From Isoetes taiwanensis (lineage: Eukaryota > Streptophyta > Lycopodiopsida > Isoetales > Isoetaceae), in contig JAJEKV010000027.1 in assembly GCA_021234155.1 (NCBI GenBank), positions 8,358,873 through 8,422,872 on the forward strand: a stretch of 64,000 nt of DNA, read 5' to 3'. Under the pieces are notes generated by a model, which was not told the DNA's origin, did not search any database, and worked only from the letters and a program-made list of their open reading frames with translations. The position numbers were made by a program, and so were the translations under genes. Shown here piece after piece: positions 24,327-36,637 of the stretch (its first letter is position 1; each line of letters begins with the position of its first letter).

Positions 24327-24490
24327 TTTGGCCAGAAGTACCATTTTTTGCCAGAAATACTATATTTTTAGCCAGAAACACCCACTTTTTTTTTGGCCAA
24401 AAACACCATTTTTTTGGCCGGAAATACCACTCGGCTGATATTGGATGGCCGGAAATACCACAAAAAAAGGCCGGAAATACCACTTTTCCC
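24327..24490. repeat. Minisatellite with GGCCGGAAATACCA core
   Basis: Six or seven imperfect units of about 20-32 bp: a (G)GCC(G/A)GAAATACCA(C) core separated by T- or A-rich spacers of varying length. Confidence 0.7.
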
Positions 24491-25289
24491 AGAACTTCAC
24501 AAATTTATACGCTTGTTGCGCTAAGCCTCCTCCAGATCCCCTGAACCGCAGAGTTTGTTCATGCATACATTGCAAATCCTAACCAGATTTTAACCGGGGT
24601 TGGAAATTGAATTGCTGCCCTTACTTTCTTTTGAAGGTCACTCCAAATTGCATCGCATAATTTAAATTAGACTTTCATTTGCATTGTTAGTCCAAAAATA
24701 ACAATGCGTGGGGCTTAATTTTTTTTCCCTTGCACACACAATATTTATAACATATAAAGATCCCGTATATGAGGCCAATTAATACGGAGGGAATTTTGGC
24801 AAGGTGATATGTATGGGATTGCCATACATCATATTTAAAAGATTAAATTAATATAGGGGTAGAAGTGCATGGCTAAGCAAAAAATAGACTTTTTGTGGCA
24901 TGCCTATCTTTTTCTTGACTTTCATTTTGCAAGGCTATGCAAAATGTAGACTGTTCGCACGTTTGCACAAACGAGGGTGGAGACTTTGGAGCGATTTAAG
25001 GCTATCCACGTTGCAGCCAGGCAGGATTATTGTGCACGTGGAGAGCCTCGTAGTCGTTTGATTTCATCTATGGTGGAGAAAAAACTTTGAAATTCCAGCA
25101 TGTCCGTCCATGTGTAGTGCTGGAAGTTATGGCCGGGCTTAGAGAATTCGATTTGGGATTACGGCATTACCGGAATTCGAATTGGCATCAGGTCAGTTTG
25201 AAAGCTCAGGTTTCCTTATTGCTTTATTTTAAAAGCTACGTTAATTTGTTGGTTTCATCCGTTGTTGTGCAGACCAAGCTCTAAGCTTT

Positions 25290-25670
25290 GAGGGATTCCA
25301 AGTTCTAAGCTTTGAGGGATTTTGGTTACACCGGATGTGGGAATTTTGTCATTGAGAAAGTAAGTCAGTAGGACAAACTTGAAGTTTCATATTTGCATAG
25401 GAGGATTTCATATTAGGATAGTATTTGATAGGATGTGGAATGCCATGATTGCAACTAAAGCTTATTCATGCCCTTCTTGTTGAGGTGGTAAATACGAATA
25501 TGCACAGGAGATATTTGACAAGATTTCATATCATGCAGAGTGAATGCAAAAAGAGCTTTCAAATCTTTCACCAGATTACATCTCAGGTCTTAAACCCTGC
25601 TAGCGATGTGAAAACTATCATCTCTGCCACCTTGGAGGAGGTCTCAATCTTCATCTGACAGGATTGACTG
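25290..25670 (+). pseudogene. Possible PPR gene relic
   Basis: Fragments in shifting frames read WNAMIATKAY, KLIHALLVEVV and KYEYAQEIFDKI, close to the canonical WNAMIA, GKLIHALIVE and EDAQEVFDKM blocks of plant PLS-type PPR proteins. Stops and frameshifts separate them. The blocks are short, so the call is tentative. Confidence 0.35.
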
Positions 25671-25679
25671 ATATGACGG

Positions 25680-27415
25680 ATCCTTTTGAAACAACACCTA
25701 TTTCATCCAACCAATTTGACTGTCCAGGATCATGACATTGACAGAAACTGGCAGCTGAAGGCCTTCTTCACCATAAGCTCCACAGACACCACAGTTTGGT
25801 AGAGCTTCCCTATATGCGGATATCCAAGAGTAGCTTATGACTATGGATGGACGCCCTTTTCAAATCAGATTTAACTGGTGCACTATAGCCACTTAATGAG
25901 GCAATCCCATTCCCAACAAGTGATCAAAGGTGCATAGATAAGTACGTCCATGAATAGATTAAAAATGGACTAGGAACGAGATAAACGAGGAGGCAGGAAC
26001 CCACAAATAAATAACTACATAGGTTAAGAACCTGCATGTGACAAAGGTGGTGCTATTCTAGTATAAAACAATGGGGAGAACAACCCAAAAGAGATAAAGA
26101 ATTTAAAGGAAGCAGACAGTGCACCCACTTATAGGGCCTGAAACAAAAACTCTGATGCTTTTTACATCTTCTGAGTTTGTAGAATTCATACATACACAAA
26201 GCAAGGCATGAGATACTTTCCAGGGGATTCACCTCTATGTATTTTGGATATGGCATCTGCGTTCCTAGGGTCAGGAAAAAATCCCTTATCATACACAGAG
26301 TATTGGCTTGATATACCCTTATACTCCTTAAAACACAACTAGATAAGTAAAATAAATGGTAAATACCCCTTATTATAGGTACAAAATAGGCAATAAAAAA
26401 TCCCTTAGTGTACACTCAGATGGTTTATACGCATAACACAAGTGGATCCCCCTTGGAGATACTTATGCTTGTGTAAAGAATTGCTTCGTCATGCAGGTTA
26501 AAGTAAAAAAGAAAACGGTAGTATTCTGGAAAGTGTCATCACTATTTGCTTTTGCCTATTCCATGCCTGCTTCAAGCTAACGGGATGAGATACTTATGCC
26601 TACGTAAAGAATTGCTCAGCCACGTAGGTACGGTAGTAACCTGGAAAATGTCATCTGAGCTTGTGCAGTGACATGGAAGAGCTTGCATAATCTATGCGGG
26701 GTAGAAGTTGCATGCAGTCAACCTGCTGCACATAAATTATCTCTTTATAAAGTTCTGTTGGTACACTCAGGAATTACTTGAATGAAAAGACAAGATGGAA
26801 AGACAAAAGCAAGCTAAAGCACATCTTCGCCTATACATTGACAATCTTCTTGAAAACTGGAATAAACAAGTTAGTGAAATTAGATGGCAATTACATGCTA
26901 GATGCCAGGTTCATGCATTTGATTTGGGTCAAGATAAGGAAATATTGACCATGGTGTCAGGTGCTCTTCAAATCTGGTGAAATAAGGGTTTGTGACTTCT
27001 TCAAGATTTTCACGATTGCAAGAAAGGTAATGATTAGATTTTGTCAGCGTCATGAACAACAATAAGAATGGTGGCACCTTGCTTCTGTACCTTGGCTCGC
27101 TTTTCAAGCTAGTATTGGTGCTTTGTCCTGTTTTTGTTGGAATTTGAGTTGTCGTTCTTTGCAGACCTTTAAAACGGGGCGCATTTGTAGAAGATGAACA
27201 CACACAACTCTGATTCTTTTACAGTCATTGCATTATCCTCATTGATATTGTACATCAATATTGGACGCATTTAGGCTGAAGAAATGAAGAAACAGGTGGA
27301 TTTTAGCAACCAGAACATGCAAGAGTAATGGTCATATTGGATTTTCAGGAATGTGCATCTCTGGACGAGCCACAAAGTGTTGTTAGGTCTTAAATTTTGA
27401 ATAGAACCAATTACC
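25680..27415. other. Gene-poor, one exon-like segment
   Basis: The frame from 26795 (MERQKQAKAHLRLYIDNLLE, then NWNKQVSEIRW) runs into CCAG|GTTCAT near 26908 and could be an exon; nothing else supports it. GGGATGAGATACTTATGCC-type direct repeats near 26455 and 26583 share the CTTATGC--GTAAAGAATTGC motif. Confidence 0.25.
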
Positions 27416-27419
27416 GTTG

Positions 27420-27596
27420 CAGACTCTTGTTCTGGTAATGTATGTGGCCAGAGACCAAGCAGCTGCCCCTGCTATGAATGACCTGAATATATGCTTCAAC
27501 GACGCGGACCATCCTCAAGAGTATTCGAAGTTTCCGCAGCACTTGAAAGAAGCGGAGGACATAGAGAAGAACCTCCCCGATCATGAGTGCGCAGCA
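27420..27596 (+). other. Exon-like segment, unrecognised
   Basis: Bounded by an acceptor (ACCGTTGCAG) and a donor (GCAG|GTAACA), and open in a single frame: TLVLVMYVARDQAAAPAMND, followed by an acidic helix-prone stretch. No homologue recognised. It may belong with the coding stretch at 27.97-28.6 kb. Confidence 0.3.
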
Positions 27597-27972
27597 GGTA
27601 ACATGATTTTAACTTGTGTCTCTGTTCATTTCTTTTCAATACCACCTATAACGATTGTCTACTTTCCTTCAAAGATAATGGGTTGTATCGACCTTTGGGG
27701 TGACAAGAGTGTGGCAGAGGCGGGGGTGCTCTTTTGCCACATCAATTAGATTCCGTGACATGCACGCATCTAGTGCGAAATTTATGCTTGAGGGTTGCAA
27801 AGTGTCCTTTGACTTCTTCTCCTGAGGATCCTTTAGCCGCGGCAAATTGTGTGTGAAGGGTATAAATCCAATCGCATTTGAAATTGATGAGAATATACAG
27901 CTTAAACTTGTTCAGATATTTGATCAACTCGATGTTATCTTTGGGATCTAAAAAAGAAATCGAGAGCCCGCA

Positions 27973-28672
27973 TTGCAAAAGAGAGCCGAGGGAAAAAAGA
28001 AAGCAAGCGGCTCCAATGTACCTACAAGATGGCGACCACTCCTCCATCTCCTTGTCCATTCCCTCGCAAAAAAGCGGTGCAAGAGTTGCAATCCACTCTT
28101 CTGGATGTCTAAGGATTCTCTCACGCACCACCATTTAAGAAAGTTTGCAGGTTTTGGAGCAAAGGACATGTTTTTCTTTAGAAAGAAGAAGGATAACATT
28201 AATGCTTTGGCGGGCACTACACTAGTGTGCACCCAAGATGTGATCGAGGGTAGCTCGAAGTTTACGCAGCTACTCCTCAAGGATCAAGAACCTTCTGTTG
28301 TCTTGGAGACACAAGAAGCTCAACCCCGTGGACCCGCTACCATCAGAGCAAGAAAAGGATGTCGAAAAGGAGAAGGAGGATGAGGAAGTTGAGAAGGAGG
28401 ACGAGGAAGATGAGAAGGAGGACGAGGAAGATGAGAAGGAGGATGATGTTGAAATGGAAATTGAGAAGGATGCTCCTGACGCTACACTAACCTCTGAAGA
28501 ATTCCTCGCCCGCATGGAACTCCTTAAGCAAGCAAAGACAAAAGTGGGGGGAGAAGAAAGCTTAAGCCGCCACACAACTACGCCACCGGCGGGGTGGACC
28601 CTTAAGCACAAGGAGTATGTTTTGCTAGCACAGGGGTGCAAATTGGGCGGGCGCCCAATTTCGCATCTCTGA
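27973..28672 (+). other. Acidic KE-rich coding stretch, probable frameshift or splice
   Basis: One frame (27973-28383) reads KKRCKSCNPLFWMSKDSLTH and later VLETQEAQP. Around 28325 the reading shifts to the next frame, PLPSEQEKDVEKEKEDEE, then repeated EKEDEED units and TLTSEEFLARMELLKQAKTK. The GAGGACGAGGAAGATGAGAA repeat (28388-28445) gives the acidic run. It could be one protein with a short intron or an indel near 28325, or a pseudogene. No family recognised. Confidence 0.3.
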
Positions 28673-28803
28673 TACTCAGTGTATATGTCTTTAGAGTAAG
28701 CACAGGGGTGCAAATTGGGCGGGCGCCCAATTTCGCATCTCTGATACTCAATGTATATGTTTTTAGAGTGAACACAGGGGTGCAAATTGGCCTAGGGCCC
28801 ATT
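28622..28803. repeat. Tandem repeat, about 77-bp unit, with GGGCGGGCGCCC palindrome
   Basis: Three units starting GCACAGGGGTGCAAATTGGG; the first two carry AAATTGGGCGGGCGCCCAATTT-type near-palindromes and GCATCTCTGATACTCA. The third diverges after GCAAATTGG. Confidence 0.85.
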
Positions 28804-29012
28804 TACAAGACCAATCAAGTACTCAACCGTATATGTTTTTATAATGAAATTGAGTGAAAAAAACTTATGTACATTGACCAAGAAAATAAATACATGTCGA
28901 AAATTTTTGGTATTCTTTTAGATAAAGAAAATACATAGGTCTTACAAGACATGGCTAATTCAACACAAACATACTAGATAATAGACAACATATAATAGAA
29001 AAGACCAAAGCT

Positions 29013-29568
29013 TCACTCTATGCCCACTTCAACCTCAATAAGATCCTCCAGATCGAACTCATCAATATGACTTCGACTGAACAGATCCAGCCAGTCATCC
29101 AAGTTTTTGAGAGAGTGACCACTGCTGACGATGAGCTTGGTTACCAAACCTTCGCATTGTCTTCTTTGCTTCTTGTAAAGCTTCTTTAACAGAGGTCGGA
29201 ACGTGTTGTGCATCCAAACGTCCTCCATTTTCAGCAGCCTTTTCAATGCCTTTGCCCTGTAAATAAAGCGTTTCAAAGATATGAGGCGGTCCTCCACTCC
29301 ACCCCTATCGAAGTTGTTCCTCGTCGCCATTCCTTATCAACCCATCCCTTTCGAGGAGCTTCGTGAATTGGGCGCTAACTTCTCTCGCTCGGATCTGGTT
29401 CATCTCGTTTTGTACCTCCAACCAGAATCGATTCGCATGGCCTAAGATTGCCTCACTAATATGAGACCGCATTTCGGTGATGGTGTGTCCCCTGTCTGCT
29501 TGCCTTTGTCTAATTCCATTTTGAGTGTCCTGAGATGAATGTAAGAGAGCGAATGAAGGTGCTTTCAC
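29013..29568 (-). other. Unrecognised helical protein, two overlapping minus-strand frames
   Basis: The downstream frame has an ATG at 29330 and encodes 105 aa rich in Lys/Arg/Leu (VEDRLISLKRFIYRAKALKR) with an acidic end (DEFDLEDLIEVEVGIE). The upstream frame (29568-29305, no ATG) reads RGHTITEMRSHISEAILGHA and overlaps it by 26 bp. One continuous protein broken by a single indel near 29310 is as likely as two products. Domain unknown. Confidence 0.35.
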
Positions 29569-30099
29569 GAAGAGATAGAATGAAGAGACGATGAAGAGAC
29601 TGGATGAAGGGACCTCCTACCTCACCTACTTGCACGATTCCCGAAATTGTGGCTCCTTTTAATAACAAGAAATGACGAAATCTAAAAATTCGCATTGGGT
29701 TCCACGACCTGCCATGTCAGCTACCCGCACGGAATCCGAGTTCTTTTTTAAGCAAAAACCCTATATTTTCAAGAAAAAACCCTATATTCTTACCACTGGC
29801 GCTAATTTGAGATATTTATGGACTTGTGGAAAGTCCATAAATAATGAAACTGTGCTTTACTTTGGGTAAATTTTGTATGGAAGGGATGGAATCCACCTTT
29901 CAAAACAATGTATACATGGGTGTTTTTGGCTACCCTCTACATGCAAAAGGCGTATCCTTTTTTGTATAAGTGCATCCCACGAGAGAATGATCAAAGAAGG
30001 CCTGCACTATAGAAGGCCTGAGCCATAGAAGAGCTGGCGCCAAAACTGGCGTCCCTTTCCCTAGAATGATGATTCTCTTCTATATAAGAAGAAAACCAT

Positions 30100-30432
30100 T
30101 GTTACGCACTAGCACCCCTAGTGATAACCAACACACCAAAAGGGCGGATCCTTCAAGGAAATCGTTATCCAATGGGCCCCAACCTTTCCAGGCTTTATCC
30201 CATACCCCATAGACCATATCAATTCCTCCCCTCCTCGAGATGCTTGCCCTCAAGCATGTGGAACACATCAATGTTGCCACGAGGAATTGAACCTTGGCTC
30301 TGATACCAAATGTTACGCACTAAAACCCCTAGTGATAACCAACACACCAAAAGGGCGGATCCTTCAAGGAAATCGTTATCCAATGGGCCCCAACCTTTCC
30401 AGGCTTTATCCCATACCCCATAGACCATATCA
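30100..30432 (-). mobile_element. TRIM-type miniature LTR retrotransposon, complete, 333 bp
   Basis: Two 122-bp LTRs (30100-30221 and 30311-30432) read TG...CA in minus orientation and differ at only a few positions. Between them lie 89 bp containing the primer-binding site TGGTATCAGAGCC (30308-30296, minus), complementary to the 3' end of plant initiator tRNA-Met, two bases from the LTR, and a purine tract GAGGAGGGGAGGAA (about 30236-30223) against the other LTR. Direct 5-bp repeats ACCAT flank the element (30095-30099 and 30433-30437). No coding capacity, so it must be mobilised in trans. This matches the TRIM/SMART class by size and parts. Confidence 0.95.
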
Positions 30433-30437
30433 ACCAT

Positions 30438-31431
30438 ACCATTAATCCTTCAAATTTGCGTGGAAGCTTGAAAATTACACTATCGAAACTAGAGCAACCC
30501 AAGTTTATGATATTGTATTTCTACTTTGTTTGGAAAGCATAAGGGTTTAGAATACCAATAGAATTTCCTAGAAGATTTAATCTATTGCACCATTCTCAGT
30601 AATTAGGTAAGTGTTGTCTAATGTATAGAGAAATATTGAGTTGACTCCGACAACTTCCTATTATCTTTGTTAATTTGAGCATTCTAGAGAATGGATTCTT
30701 AAAAGGATTTGGTCTACGGTTGTTTTTACACTATAGCTGAGCATTGTTTGTCCTGTTTAGATATTGACATAGCAAATAATTTCTTGTTGTTAATTAGAGT
30801 TGGTGTAACAAGTAAACACTAACATATCAAATAATACGTCTGTTATTGCAACTACAAAAGCTTCTTAGCTTAGAGTCTCACGAAGGGAACTTTGTATAAC
30901 ATCAAGATTCATACTTTGTAGATGCTTACCTCCTCACAAAGAAAAAACTTTAAAATATAATATTCTATTATATTAAAGCTAAGGTAGGAGTACAAACCAT
31001 TTCAAATAGAATATATAAAAGTAAGATAGACCTTTATATACGTGTTCGTTAGAAGGCAAGAATCTATCACTTTTCTTTAAGTATAAGTTTAGTTTCTTAT
31101 ACAAATTGACGTAACTATACATTGTTTAAACCTATTATATTATTCCTTGTACTGGAAGAAGAACAAGGTAGTTAAGTAAAAAATGGGATGTTTATAAAAG
31201 CGTTGCATATAAAAAGGAAGATTCTTTTTGCTTCTATATTGTTATCTTTTTTCAAGCATGTACTAAATTGAATTATTCTTCTTATTTAAAAAAAGTATAT
31301 TGTACGTGCTCGTCTTTTTACCAGTAAGCATTCAAAAACCAAACAATAAGTTTCTCACTGACATGAATAAATTTGCCATATAAAAGCCCGTAAACAGAAG
31401 TCTTTCATAGTACTTGAAGCCTAGCTCCAAT
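30438..31431. other. 5' flank of the acid phosphatase gene
   Basis: AT-rich with no ORF. The promoter should lie here; candidate TATA-like strings are too common in this AT-rich DNA to choose one. Confidence 0.4.
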
Positions 31432-34400
31432 ATGGCGTCATTTACTCCAATGTATGTAGCTTGTATATTATTTGGTGGATCTTTAATAGGACTATTTGCT
31501 GGGCTCATGGTGACTAGCAAACTTGAAGGTTCACACCAAAATGCAAGCCCTCAAAGCCCACTTGAATATGTGGCTTCTCAAAGCACTTCCTCCCAAGCAA
31601 TTTCTCGTGTAGACAATGGAATGTCTAGATATTGCCACAGTATTTTCTTGAATCAGGAGATGAACAACCGAAAAGGTTGGAGACTCCTTGAGAGCTGCGT
31701 AGATTTTGTTAGCAATTATATGAACAATGGCAACTACAAAGACGACATTTGGGTAGGTGTACAAACTGCCAAGGAATATGCAAAGGATATTAAGGTCATT
31801 GGAGATGGATTTGATGCTTGGATCTTGGATATCGATGACACTTGCTTATCCACCTTACCTTACTATAGAAATCAAGAATATGGGTAATCTATCAAACTTT
31901 TGCTTACTCAAATGTTTTTGATGAGTCGCTTTTAATATATTACTATCATGATAGTGCCAAGAAGTTTGATAAAGAGGATTATGACAAATGGATAAACACG
32001 GGGGCTGCGCCACCACTTCCTACATTAAGTTTGTTCAACCAGTTAGTGAGAGACAAGTTTAGTGTGTTCTTTATAACAGGTAGAACTGAGGATCAAAAGA
32101 ATATAACTGAGCTGAATCTTAAATATGCTGGATTTTATGGATGGAAGAAGATAATTCTCAAGTAAGCATACTCACTCGTAATATTATAATATGACGTCTT
32201 GTATGGAATAGAAATCAATCTTGCACTCTAGGGCATAACTACAGCAATATGACATAGAACTATCATAGTCACTCCTAATTATATAAGTAAAGGGGAGAGT
32301 ACTAATCTTTCTCAGGTTAGATCACAAGAAGTAATCTAGTTCTTTCCTCTTAAAGGATGAATAATGTCCCTTTTATATTGACAATTGAAGGGATCCAGGG
32401 AAAGGGGGCTGGGGGTGTGGGAAGGGCATGGCAAATGCTCAATTTGATGGAAGACTTGTTTGTGCACAAATATCATGTCAAAGGCCCCATTTGCTAGTAC
32501 ATAGAGGGGCGTTTGACATGAGGTTCAATATTTCAGTTTCACGCCAGTCTTGAGCCTTAGCTCCTATTCTTTTGTTCTAGTGTGCCCTCTGGGCTCTTGT
32601 ACTTGTATGTTTGCTAGTGTATCATACCATCTTTAGTTTCTTCACATATTCTTTACATATTTCTTGAGTATCTCCTAGCATATTTTGTTTCCTAGTAGGT
32701 TCATGACAGTTTGAATTCCCCTCATCGAGTTCCAATCTAGTTCTAGTCAAATACCTTATGAGGAGAGAAAATCTATGAAAAAACATGATGCAAGAGATCA
32801 AGACAATATGTTATTAACTCCATCCTGAGTTATTGAGGATTGATGAGAAACTTGATGACACATTAAATCAAATACAATTGGGTGACTGGTGTATATCTAG
32901 CTTAGGATTATATCTTCCAAGCGCATGCCCAATGCCATTACTAGTGCTAGTTCCATAACCAAATTTTGTTAGTTCTGTAGAGGTACCACTTTCCACTGTA
33001 TGCTCAATTCTAGATTCAAGCTTAAACTCTGATTCTACTTTAGTAAACCATTATACTCTAATCTATCAGGTGCTCAAGTATCTCATTCAACTTCACCATA
33101 AGTCAAGATTCCTTCCAGTTCTTGATCTTGTCCCAGTCTTCAATCAATTCCAGTTCAAGTCCTAAATGTAGATCCAGTTCCTGATCTTGCCTAGATGCAG
33201 CTCCACTTCTCTTTTTAGTACCAAATTGTTGACATTGCTCTAGATGATCAGTTTTCCTCTTGCATTGGACCTAGTCTTTGCTGGTTTTCATGTTTCAAAT
33301 CCTACACTATTTTAGTCGAACCTCCGTAATGATTGTACTAGCCCATTGTATGGGTCCCATGACCTATTGGTCTCCGTGGACGTTAAAAAAACTATTCTAT
33401 TCTATTCTATTCTATTCTATTCTATTCCTATATTAAACACATATCTGATATTCATATAAAATTATTCAATTACATTAAAATTGTATATATGAAGGAGACT
33501 TGAGAATATGTACAAAAACATTAATGCAAAATGAGATTCAACATTCTGGTTCTATGCGAGTGTGCCTCTACTTGCTCTTTGGGCTCTTGTACTTGCATTC
33601 TACTAGTGTGCCATATTGTCTTTAATTCTTTGCATATTTTTTAAGTATTTTCTAGCATATAGTCCTTGTTTCTTTGTACTACGCACATGTATCCAACTTC
33701 TTCAGATTATCATAGGCCGCTAGCCTTGATAAATATGGACATTGTAGTCCGTATGTCTGCTCTATCTGTCTAAGCCCCCTTCCCCTTCTTTTCTTCCTTT
33801 TCAGAATGGTTATTAGATTTTTCTAACTTGGTTAATCTCATGTACTTGAGAAATTGCTTTGCATGATCTGGACTCTGTAAAACATCCAACCGACATCCTA
33901 TTAACTGCACTATAAAATCCTATTACATCCAACCGACATCCTGAACACTTACTTATACAAACATGTGATATTGCTTGATCAAATCCCCCAAAAAAAAAAA
34001 AATCTCCGTGAAATGTTTTCGTATTGCTTTTTGGCTAGAACAAAGTTTTTCATCCTTAGGAATCAAATTTCTTCGCACTATAGCTCGCTTGCTATTTTAC
34101 CTTCCCTAGAAGAAAAACATGTGAAAGCTTGGTCTATTTTACCATAAACATTCCAACCCAATCAAATCATGTTGCTTCTATACCTTCTCCTTCTTGAGCA
34201 TCACATAAGCTTATATCAATTGGAATGTTGAAGCATCAAAGTCCAAAAAATAATCAAATTAATTGTTATAAGAATAAAGATAGAAATCAAGGATAGAAAT
34301 GGCCAAAATAACCTACCTCACTTTTGTAACAACTATGTCACATAGGCAATGGAGTCAACCCTAAAATGCGACCACCATCATCCTTTTCCATACGTACAAT

Positions 34401-35679
34401 TGAAGAAATATATTTCTATATTTAATTTTTTATTTTTCAAATGTGGAAAGATCGTGGAAATAGCTTCCGCAATGTTTGAAGTTTAAATGGCGCACATCCA
34501 AAGATGCTACCATATGATACTAGAGCCAAGTATCTTTATCTTTAAATTTCTATGATATGTCGTCCTTTATATTCTTTAGAGTATCATACGTACTTCAAAG
34601 ACTTGCGCGTCACAAGCAAAAAATGTGAAGTATGTGATTATCATCATCAAAAAAATAAATCCATAGATATATATCCCAAAGTATGTATGTCTAGGAACTT
34701 TTTTGTTTTTGTTTTTTTTTTTTTTTTTATCATAGTAGAGTTCCTCAATACTTTTGTAGATTCGATAAGAAAATTGGTTCCCTTGGACTATCTATTCTAT
34801 CCTAATATCTTCTTAAGATAAAAGATTTAGGATATAAGTGCCCTCTACACATGCTATGAGCATGCAAGCATTGGATATGACAGAGTGGTTTAAGACATGT
34901 TCTATCTTCGAAATAGTGGTTGACAACCTAATATACAATTAATTGGCAATATTATGAGCACAAGACCATAATATTTTAGGATTGAATTGATCATGATCAT
35001 CCACGGAGGCCAATCTAATATAAACACAGTACTTCTTACAATTCCAAATGCAAGTAGCTTGATTCTGATATTGTTAGGAGGTGATTAGTATTTAAGTCTT
35101 CTAGTATGAAATATATGGTTACTTTTACTTAGTAGTGTGTTCAACTCATAAAATCCAAATATATTCTCTACTCTAGTATCCGTGCTGGAGAATTAATCTA
35201 GATGTTCTATGGGCCATATTTCCATTCTTACATTACATGATCAACCTCCAGATCATAGGAAACAAAATTGATCATTCAATGATACTCCTTTGCATGTTTT
35301 TCTATTATACGATGTACGTATTGTGTTAACATTTCAAAACTTGTTTAAAATACTAAAACGACAATATTTTTTAATATTCTATTACTACAATGTACCCTTG
35401 TCATTCAATTGGGCATCTTGATGAAATTGTTGAATGCGAAAGAAGCATCGTTCACTTCACATAGTTACAAATTTTTATTCTTATGTTGATAATGATTACA
35501 GGCATACAAATGATCTACACCTCGATGGGAAAGGCTATAAGGCAAAGTATAGAAATTTGCTTGTACAACAAGGCTTTCGGATTTGGGGCAGCATGGGTGA
35601 TCAATGGACAGACATTACAGGAGAAAATGCTGGGGAACGTGTTTTTAAGATTCCAAATCCAATGTATTGTGTGCCATGA
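31432..35679 (+). CDS. Class IIIB acid phosphatase, HAD superfamily (VSP-like), 3 exons, 278 aa
   Basis: Exons 31432-31883, 31955-32161 and 35502-35679 join with GT-AG introns to 279 codons including the stop. The family contains plant acid phosphatases and vegetative storage proteins that remove phosphate from small phosphomonoesters in the vacuole or wall. Seen: an N-terminal hydrophobic segment (residues 7-27) acting as signal peptide or anchor; HAD motif I DIDDT (133-137, nucleophile Asp133 and acid Asp135 both kept, as expected for an active enzyme rather than a storage protein); motif II FFITGR (Thr192); Lys-rich GKGYKAKYR (229-237) for motif III; motif IV GDQWTDITG (252-260). ATG 31432 was chosen as the first ATG in frame. 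The second intron is 3.3 kb and holds a LINE end. The RT element array begins about 50 bp after the stop, so the 3' UTR and poly(A) site may be disturbed. Confidence 0.93.
33290..33427 (+). mobile_element. LINE 3' end with (TTCTA)n tail inside the phosphatase intron
   Basis: GGGTCCCATGACCTATTGGT, CTCCGTGGACGTTAAAAAAA and a (TTCTA)n tail at 33393-33427 match the layout of the copy at 5640-6092. No coding part remains. The intron also holds two diverged copies of a GGGCTCTTGTACTTG block near 32590 and 33580. Confidence 0.55.
34700..34730. repeat. Poly(T) tract
   Basis: Run of about 18 T preceded by TTTTTGTTTTTG, in intron 2 of the phosphatase gene. Confidence 0.8.
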
Positions 35680-35704
35680 GCTACTCATCAAAATTCCACA
35701 ATAT

Positions 35705-35707
<3 letters not shown>

Positions 35708-35736
<29 letters not shown>
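35708..35736. repeat. (TA)n microsatellite, left border of the RT array
   Basis: About 14 TA units pass directly into TATAAATATAAATATATAAA, the first bases of repeat unit 1. A similar (TA)n lies at the right border (52755-52779). Confidence 0.85.
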
Positions 35737-35740
<4 letters not shown>

Positions 35741-36637
35741 TAAATATATAAATATATATTCAAAGGTTTGCTTTGGCATCCATTAGTATGTACTGTTTAC
35801 ATTCCTTTTATAGTCTTATTTAGACTTGTTTGTTATCATATGACCACTCGCATAGGTTAACTATGGGTGGAATTACCTACTTAATGGGCACAAGCTGGGG
35901 GATAACAATAAATATGGTGAAAGGAAAAATCAAGGTGTAGAGGTAAATGTTGAAATGGCCCCTTTGAGGTCCAAAAGGGGACTCGGTGACATGGGCCAAT
36001 AACTGTAGCACATAGCAGAAAGATTTTACATGTTGGCATCTAGATGTTCCTAGACTAGGACCCTAACGCCTAAGTGGAAATGCTGGACATTATTTTACCT
36101 TTGAAATGTCATGTTTACATGGGCTGTGCTCCCGTAGAATTGGCTCTTAGGCACATATATTGGAAAAAGTTTGCTATCCATGATGCGTGAAATTTTTCTA
36201 CATGCATATTAATGTAATGGTTATCATTAGCCTTGAAACTGATATTCATTAGTCTACACCAATAGTATGATATGAACGGACGGTCAAAGGTAACGTACAA
36301 ACCTATGGGGGGAGGTAAAATATTTTTTCGGTGCATTTACTGCTTATACGGTACACTGAATATACTCTGTATCTACACACGTATCTTACCTTACCCTAAA
36401 CCCTATTGAACGGGACACTTCACTAGAATACACATTAGGGTTCATAGGAGCTCGACGTTTCGCCGCCATGGAGATGCAGAGAATCCAGACCAGCAGGAGG
36501 TACCTGGCAGAATTTACAATAATGTGGTATGTGGCAATGGTATACCCTGGTACGTCCACGATTTCTCAATATCTTTTAGCAGATATGCATAGCTGGTTAA
36601 AGCACTTGCAGTTGGGATATCAAAGGCAATAAGCAAC

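Noticed and set aside
28270-28802. Minus-strand Ser-rich and repeat ORFs near 28.5 kb
   Set aside because: Antisense of the GAGGACGAGGAA tract and of the 77-bp repeat; no coding evidence.
36361-36425. Telomere-type repeat (TTACCCTAAACCC) inside the RT element
   Set aside because: Just one or two degenerate units, the same in each copy of the element; not a telomeric array.
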